From Marine Group II euryarchaeote MED-G33 (lineage in GTDB: Archaea; Thermoplasmatota; Poseidoniia; Poseidoniales; Thalassarchaeaceae), in assembly GCA_949538655.1 (NCBI GenBank), contig CATISE010000066.1, positions 1 through 8,679 of the forward strand: a stretch of DNA of 8,679 nt. The letters run 5' to 3'. The notes under the pieces are model-generated. The model made no database searches. It had not been told where the DNA came from and saw only the letters and a list, made by a program, of their open reading frames with translations. Below, one piece after another: positions 4,476-8,679 of the stretch (within the stretch, counting starts at the first letter, position 1; each line of letters opens with the position of its first letter). The translations under genes were made by a program, and so were the position numbers.

Positions 4476-7196
4476 GTGGTAGATTATGGGGTCACTGTCA
4501 GAAAGTATTGGTTGCCCATCGTTTTACTATTGATTCTGGGGCCAATGGCCGTAACTGCCCCTCATGTAATTCTCGATTCAGATAATCCCGAGGGGAGTAT
4601 TGATGCTCCACAGGTGAGTACTTCAACCGATGGTTTCTTGCTGGTTGTTTTAGATGGTGTTGGGGAAAATTTTCTACTCGATCCAAACATGATGCCTGAA
4701 TTGAATTATAGAAGTGACCAAACTGCAGTTCTCAGCCTAAGAACCGGTCCCTTGACACTCTCTGCTACATGCATTAGTGAACTGATGACTGGTGTGCCCA
4801 ACTCTCCAATCGATGGTTTGCGAAATTTTGATCTTAAGCATCCAGGTGGTGCAGATCCTTGGATTTTGGCTGCGAATGATGATGATTACAGTGTGGGGAT
4901 GATCGGGAGTTATGTCATGGGAAATTTGTATGGCGATGAGGATGGAATTGAATTCATAGATACATTCCAGGGTCATGCTGATTATTACGAGGGTGATGAA
5001 GAAACCTCACAGATTTTAGAAGAATGGTTAATTGATGGTCGACACAATGTTATCGCTGCCCATTTTTCAGGTCCTGACAAGGTCGGACATAGATGGGGAA
5101 CTACGGGTATAGAGTATTATGAAAAAATCAGAGATATTGACATCGAGGTGGCTTTACTTCTGAAAAATGTCCCCGAAAGTTGGACAGTCATCATCACTGC
5201 AGATCATGGGATGACCGATATTGGTTCACATGGTTCATCTGAGGAAGTTACCAGACAGGTTGGCGCATTTGTTTCAGGGCCAGACATCATTCGAAATACA
5301 GATTCTTCAGGTCATCAACGTGACATCCCAGCCCTCATGACAACCGTTCTCGATCTTCCATTCCCAATTCAGTTACACGGAAGGGTGAATCTCGATATTT
5401 TGGATTTATCCGAGGGTGACCTCGAAGCCATTGAACAAGCGAATTGGGAGGCTGCTTATCATCGACAAATATTCGTCAATGAGGTTAATGGAATCGATTC
5501 AGATGGGTTAGAAATTGACGTTGTCGATTGGAGTAGAATTTCTCAGGAAGAAGTATTTTCACGAGATATTGACATTGCTTTGTCCATCGCCAATTGGATC
5601 ATCATTACACTACTTTCAGCGACGGCTTTTGGATTGGTATCCAAAAATGGATTCAGTGACAAAAAATTGATGCTACTTTACTCTGGATTGATGTGTGGAT
5701 TTGTGGTAAGCCATACCACGCTTTGGTATTCGGCCATGATTCCTCGTGGAATTGGTGCTGCTTGTGCAGTTTGGTTGGTTGCGTGGTCTTTTGGAGGGTA
5801 TTCCCAGACTGGAAAGAATCGCACCGAAATACCCGACTCTGTTTCTAGAGTAATCGAAATTTTGGTATTGATCTTCGGTAGTTTCAGAGGGTGGGCTGGT
5901 TTGGTCCTCGTGTTATTATTGATCTTTGGAACATTGACACAAGCAGTGGTTGCTGGATGCCTAATTTGGGCAGCTGCTTGGTCATGGGGGTGTGGCGCGG
6001 GACTGATTGAGCACGCACCCAGTAAATGGCCAACATATACACCTTGGTTGCTTGCTTTTGCAGCATTTACATTCGGTAGTATTCGATTGTGGTTCGCATT
6101 GATTCCATTCCTGTTTATTGTTGCCAGACATAACTTTGAGCGTTCTCAACAGGGTTTAGATAAAATTGAGCGATTGCCAATCATCTTGTTATCGGTCTTA
6201 CTTTTTGCCTCAGTCACCCTTGTTCACAGGAGAATCATCGGCACTCATGTAATACTTGATTTGGTCGAAATTGGTTGGTCTAGTTCACTTCTAAGCATCT
6301 TTTTCTCGGCCTTTTTACTCACGCTATCAGCATTCATTTCGGTTACCTGTATTTATCGCCAATTGGAGATTCGAAAAAGCGTAATTTTCTCAGGTTGGTT
6401 ATTGGTTTGTTTCGTCGTTTCTGGATTGGCAATTACGTTCTTAGATCGTATCTTCTTACTTTTCATTCTGCTACTCTATTCGGCGAGTGCTTGGAGTTGG
6501 ATAGATGAAACAGAAGAAAGGGTTCCAAAAGGATTGATCCTAGTGGCAATTACAACACAATTACTGCTCACTTGGGGTGTCTGGGCTTCTTCTGCAACAC
6601 TACTCCTTCTCAGTTGCATCGGCCATTATTGGGAATCGATTCGTGAGCGGATTAATTGGAAAGCCATCTCAATTCAAAACCCAAGACCTGCGATTGCACT
6701 CGCCGTAATCCCCTGGGTGAGTTGGATTCTGTGGTGGACCTTGATGGGGCAAGTCAATGGAATTCAAACCTGCTTTGAAGGGATTTGCCCCCATCCTCGG
6801 GAACTTGACCCTGGATCAATAATTGTGAAAGGGGGGTATTTCGGAGCAAGAGAGGACCCTTCCACGATGTGGATGACGTTGATGGTGGCAAGTCCATTGG
6901 TGGTTGCATCGACGCTGTTATTGTATGAATTGAAGAAAAGGGGTTTGACACTCAAACCGTACATTATCGCCCAAACACTTCTGATTCTTGGATGTATGAA
7001 TGTTCTGGCATTTTCTCCTCAATATCCCAGGCTTGTTTTCGGCTTGACCTGGAATATTTTCTTTGCATTTTTACAAATTTGTTTTGCATTCTTAGCAATT
7101 TCTCTGTTCCATATCAAAACTGAATACTCCGAGAAATTGTTGGCTCTTGTTTCTCAATTAAAATCAAAAAACAATCAATCTTTTTCTGAATCATGA
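4476..7196 (+). CDS. GPI ethanolamine phosphate transferase-like membrane enzyme (alkaline phosphatase superfamily)
   Basis: A 906-residue membrane protein laid out like eukaryotic PIG-N/PIG-O/PIG-G: one N-terminal membrane helix (about 11-27), an extracytoplasmic metallo-phosphotransferase domain (about 50-310), and a C-terminal region (about 366-900) with roughly 14 hydrophobic helices. The catalytic domain carries the alkaline-phosphatase-superfamily two-metal set: D60 (VVLDG), a nucleophile segment PLTLSATCISELMTG 92-106 with S96 (or T94) in the nucleophile position, D201 and H205 (SGPDKVGHRWG), D243 and H244 (TADHGM), and H252 (GSHG). Eukaryotic relatives transfer phosphoethanolamine from phosphatidylethanolamine to mannose of GPI; others in the superfamily are phosphodiesterases or phosphoglycerol transferases. 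A polar loop near 763-800 contains two cysteines (TCFEGIC) and GGYFGARE. It is the last gene of the plus-strand operon. Its 3' end overlaps the convergent phnE by 22 nt. The family is clear; the donor and acceptor are unknown. Confidence 0.85.
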   Translation: MVDYGVTVRKYWLPIVLLLILGPMAVTAPHVILDSDNPEGSIDAPQVSTSTDGFLLVVLDGVGENFLLDPNMMPELNYRSDQTAVLSLRTGPLTLSATCISELMTGVPNSPIDGLRNFDLKHPGGADPWILAANDDDYSVGMIGSYVMGNLYGDEDGIEFIDTFQGHADYYEGDEETSQILEEWLIDGRHNVIAAHFSGPDKVGHRWGTTGIEYYEKIRDIDIEVALLLKNVPESWTVIITADHGMTDIGSHGSSEEVTRQVGAFVSGPDIIRNTDSSGHQRDIPALMTTVLDLPFPIQLHGRVNLDILDLSEGDLEAIEQANWEAAYHRQIFVNEVNGIDSDGLEIDVVDWSRISQEEVFSRDIDIALSIANWIIITLLSATAFGLVSKNGFSDKKLMLLYSGLMCGFVVSHTTLWYSAMIPRGIGAACAVWLVAWSFGGYSQTGKNRTEIPDSVSRVIEILVLIFGSFRGWAGLVLVLLLIFGTLTQAVVAGCLIWAAAWSWGCGAGLIEHAPSKWPTYTPWLLAFAAFTFGSIRLWFALIPFLFIVARHNFERSQQGLDKIERLPIILLSVLLFASVTLVHRRIIGTHVILDLVEIGWSSSLLSIFFSAFLLTLSAFISVTCIYRQLEIRKSVIFSGWLLVCFVVSGLAITFLDRIFLLFILLLYSASAWSWIDETEERVPKGLILVAITTQLLLTWGVWASSATLLLLSCIGHYWESIRERINWKAISIQNPRPAIALAVIPWVSWILWWTLMGQVNGIQTCFEGICPHPRELDPGSIIVKGGYFGAREDPSTMWMTLMVASPLVVASTLLLYELKKRGLTLKPYIIAQTLLILGCMNVLAFSPQYPRLVFGLTWNIFFAFLQICFAFLAISLFHIKTEYSEKLLALVSQLKSKNNQSFSES

Positions 7197-8077
7197 TGGT
7201 ATGCAACCGCAGATTTAGGGGGGAGAAAAATGGTACTCCAAGCGGGACGTTTTACATCTCCTTGCTCGTTGACAAAGGAACGCAGTAACATCGATAATAA
7301 ATCGATGATGATTACGACGATGAAAATCACGACGAGGAATGCCATTACTTGTTGATACATTAGGAAGCCCATGTAATACTGAAGATAGTAACCAATTCCA
7401 CCTGCTCCAACCAAACCTAGTACGGTGCCATGACGAACATTGTACTCGAACATGAAGAGCAATTGACTAAGCAAACTGTTACTCGATTCTGGTATGACGA
7501 CATTTACTGCAATTTCTGCCCTCGAGAGCCCCATGGCCCTCGCCGCCTCCAGGGGATCATTTCGCATTCCTTCCATCTCTTCATACTGAAATTTACCGAG
7601 ATAACCAATCGTGTAAAAAGTCATGGCCAGTACACCAGCCAATGGCCCTAAACCAAAGAGTACAACAAAGATAATTGCCCAAATGATACTGGGTAAACTA
7701 CGTGTCGCTGCCAAGACAATTCTTGTGGGTATAGAGACCCATAATGGAGCCAAATTGCGTGCAGCCATAGGAGAGAGAAAAATAGCGAAGGAAAAACCAA
7801 GAACGGTGGCGACAAAAGCCATTTTAATCGTCTCAAGCATCCCAATATAGGCTTTAGAACAAAAGAAACCAATGCTTGAATTACATTCTGGATATGTTTG
7901 CGCCTGTAGCATAGCCCAATCTGGTGGCCAAAGCGATTCGTTCCAGAATATCGAGAGGTTGTCCCAACCCTTGGAAAGACTCCCCCAATCACCTTGAACC
8001 AAATCATTGAAGACAAAATAACTTACACCTAGGAGAGCCAAGATGGCCAAAATCAAGCGATTCATTCCTTGATTCAA
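7175..8077 (-). CDS. phnE: Phosphonate-class ABC transporter permease, PhnE-like
   Basis: Integral membrane subunit forming the import channel of a phosphonate/phosphite-type ABC transporter. The 300 residues have an N-terminal helix (about 8-24), an external loop with C65 and C73 (likely a disulfide), and further helices around 82-101, 116-158, 200-222 and 241-266. PhnE signatures: RSLPSIIWAIIFVVLFGLGP 126-145, TIGYLGKFQYEEMEGM 156-171, the cytoplasmic EAA coupling loop EAARAMGLSRAE 177-188, and FEYNVRHGTVLGLVGAGGIG 210-229. The start is TTG 8077, with GGAGGTG five nucleotides upstream. TTG overlaps the phnC stop in a TTGA junction, a sign of translational coupling. ATG at codon 5 is a weaker alternative. 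Its binding protein is probably the PhnD-like lipoprotein encoded about 4 kb away on the opposite strand. Confidence 0.93.
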   Translation of the reverse strand: MNQGMNRLILAILALLGVSYFVFNDLVQGDWGSLSKGWDNLSIFWNESLWPPDWAMLQAQTYPECNSSIGFFCSKAYIGMLETIKMAFVATVLGFSFAIFLSPMAARNLAPLWVSIPTRIVLAATRSLPSIIWAIIFVVLFGLGPLAGVLAMTFYTIGYLGKFQYEEMEGMRNDPLEAARAMGLSRAEIAVNVVIPESSNSLLSQLLFMFEYNVRHGTVLGLVGAGGIGYYLQYYMGFLMYQQVMAFLVVIFIVVIIIDLLSMLLRSFVNEQGDVKRPAWSTIFLPPKSAVAYHHDSEKD

Positions 8078-8679
8078 AGTTCCACCTCCTGGACGGTGAG
8101 TTCATCGATGAATGGATTCATTCTACCATCATCAATGACGAGCATTCGATCTGAAATGGATTTAGCTCGCTGAATTTCATGCTCGACCAAAATCAGGGCT
8201 GCACCACTTTCCTTGATGTATTTCTTCACAGCATCTAGAACGAGGTTGATATTGTCTTTATCCAATTCACCTAGGAATTCATCGGCAAGAATCAACTGCG
8301 GCCTCTGTGCGAGTGTTCTGGCTGTTGCAACGCGACGCTGTTGACCACCTGAAAGGCGTCGAACTGGTTCGTCGATCTTCTCAGAGATACCCATCGCTTC
8401 AATCGCTTTTTTGACTCGTTCATCACGACGTTTCCACCAAGTTCGAGGTTCGGAAAAGAATGGAGTCCCCGCTCGAGCACCCAAATCGACGTTGTGGTAG
8501 ACACTGGTATGTCGTACGAGTCCCAATCGTTGGGGGATGTATCCAATTCCGCCGCGTTTCGCTACGTTACACTGAACCGTCCCCGACATGGGTTCAACCA
8601 AACCTGCAATGGTGCGTAAGAGTGTGGTTTTACCCACACCAGAAGGGCCGACAAGTGAGACAATCTCACCTGGATTCAC
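8074..8679 (-). CDS. phnC: Phosphonate-class ABC transporter ATP-binding protein, PhnC-like (N-terminus cut by window edge)
   Basis: Cytoplasmic ATPase that drives uptake through PhnE. The 201 visible residues start at the Walker A region, so about 25-30 N-terminal residues should lie beyond 8679; the GTG at the edge is probably internal. Motifs (visible numbering): Walker A GPSGVGKTT 11-19, Q-loop YIPQ 47-50, ABC signature RRLSGGQQRR 107-116, Walker B LILADE 129-134 followed by FLGELD (proline usual after the Glu), and H-loop LVEHE 164-168 with H167. All catalytic residues are present. PhnC is inferred from linkage to phnE and general PhnC-like sequence; amino-acid or cobalt-class ATPases look similar. 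It overlaps phnE by 4 nt, and the operon promoter lies outside the window. Confidence 0.9.
   Translation of the reverse strand: MNPGEIVSLVGPSGVGKTTLLRTIAGLVEPMSGTVQCNVAKRGGIGYIPQRLGLVRHTSVYHNVDLGARAGTPFFSEPRTWWKRRDERVKKAIEAMGISEKIDEPVRRLSGGQQRRVATARTLAQRPQLILADEFLGELDKDNINLVLDAVKKYIKESGAALILVEHEIQRAKSISDRMLVIDDGRMNPFIDELTVQEVEL
8083..8089 (-). promoter_or_regulatory. Ribosome binding site GGAGGTG of phnE, inside the phnC 3' end
   Basis: On the minus strand, GGAGGTG (8089-8083) is followed by GAACT and then TTG 8077. It decides the TTG start of phnE over the ATG four codons later and lies within the last codons of phnC, as expected for a coupled operon pair. Confidence 0.75.

Noticed and set aside
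7430..7850. Plus-strand open frames opposite phnE
   Set aside because: Antisense shadows of a well-supported permease gene; translations lack family features.
1..8679. CRISPR arrays, insertion sequences, phage or integrase genes
   Set aside because: No regularly spaced direct repeats, transposase motifs, terminal inverted repeats or integrase genes were seen.

Overview
The window looks archaeal. The best single piece of evidence is the tRNA-Leu(UAG) at 101-184 on the minus strand, whose acceptor and D-arm follow the archaeal pattern rather than the bacterial tRNA-Leu pattern. Moderate GC, acidic secreted lipoproteins with bacterial-style lipoboxes, and a GpsA-type glycerol-3-phosphate dehydrogenase in an archaeon together suggest a marine planktonic euryarchaeon of the Poseidoniales (Marine Group II) type. 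That taxonomic placement is inference; no marker such as rRNA is present.

Layout. Positions 1-97 hold no gene, only AT-rich sequence with a T8 tract. The tRNA-Leu follows on the minus strand. Then come three closely packed plus-strand genes: gpsA (280-1284), a 73-residue winged-helix-like protein (1318-1539), and a small glycerophosphodiester phosphodiesterase (GDPD) family gene (1555-2130). The GDPD gene has no ATG/GTG/TTG start ahead of its catalytic motifs, but it has a perfect ribosome binding site placed exactly in front of an ACG codon. A 73-bp gap (2131-2203) carries a perfect 8-bp palindrome next to a TATA-like element and probably drives a second plus-strand operon: a PhnD-like substrate-binding lipoprotein (2204-3262), a secreted PQQ-dehydrogenase-like beta-propeller lipoprotein (3273-4466), and a 906-residue membrane enzyme (4476-7196). 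That enzyme has an alkaline-phosphatase-superfamily domain and a many-helix C-terminus, the layout of eukaryotic GPI ethanolamine phosphate transferases. Running toward it on the minus strand are phnE (7175-8077) and phnC (8074-8679, cut by the window edge), the permease and ATPase of the same type of transporter.

How the genes may work together. PhnC, PhnD and PhnE should form one ABC importer of the phosphonate/phosphite/organophosphate class, encoded in two convergent operons. The binding protein is co-transcribed with two extracytoplasmic enzymes, one a likely phosphotransferase or phosphodiesterase and one a likely sugar or alcohol dehydrogenase. With GDPD and GpsA (glycerol-phosphate metabolism) next door, the region has a recurring organophosphate/glycerophosphate theme. 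A working hypothesis is a locus that remodels or scavenges phosphorylated surface head groups. That is inference from gene order and family membership and is not shown by the sequence.

Translation signals are informative. An identical GGAGGTG motif with a 5-nt spacer precedes both the TTG start of phnE and the ACG codon of the GDPD gene. A related AGGTG motif with a 6-nt spacer points to GTG 4476 for the large membrane enzyme.
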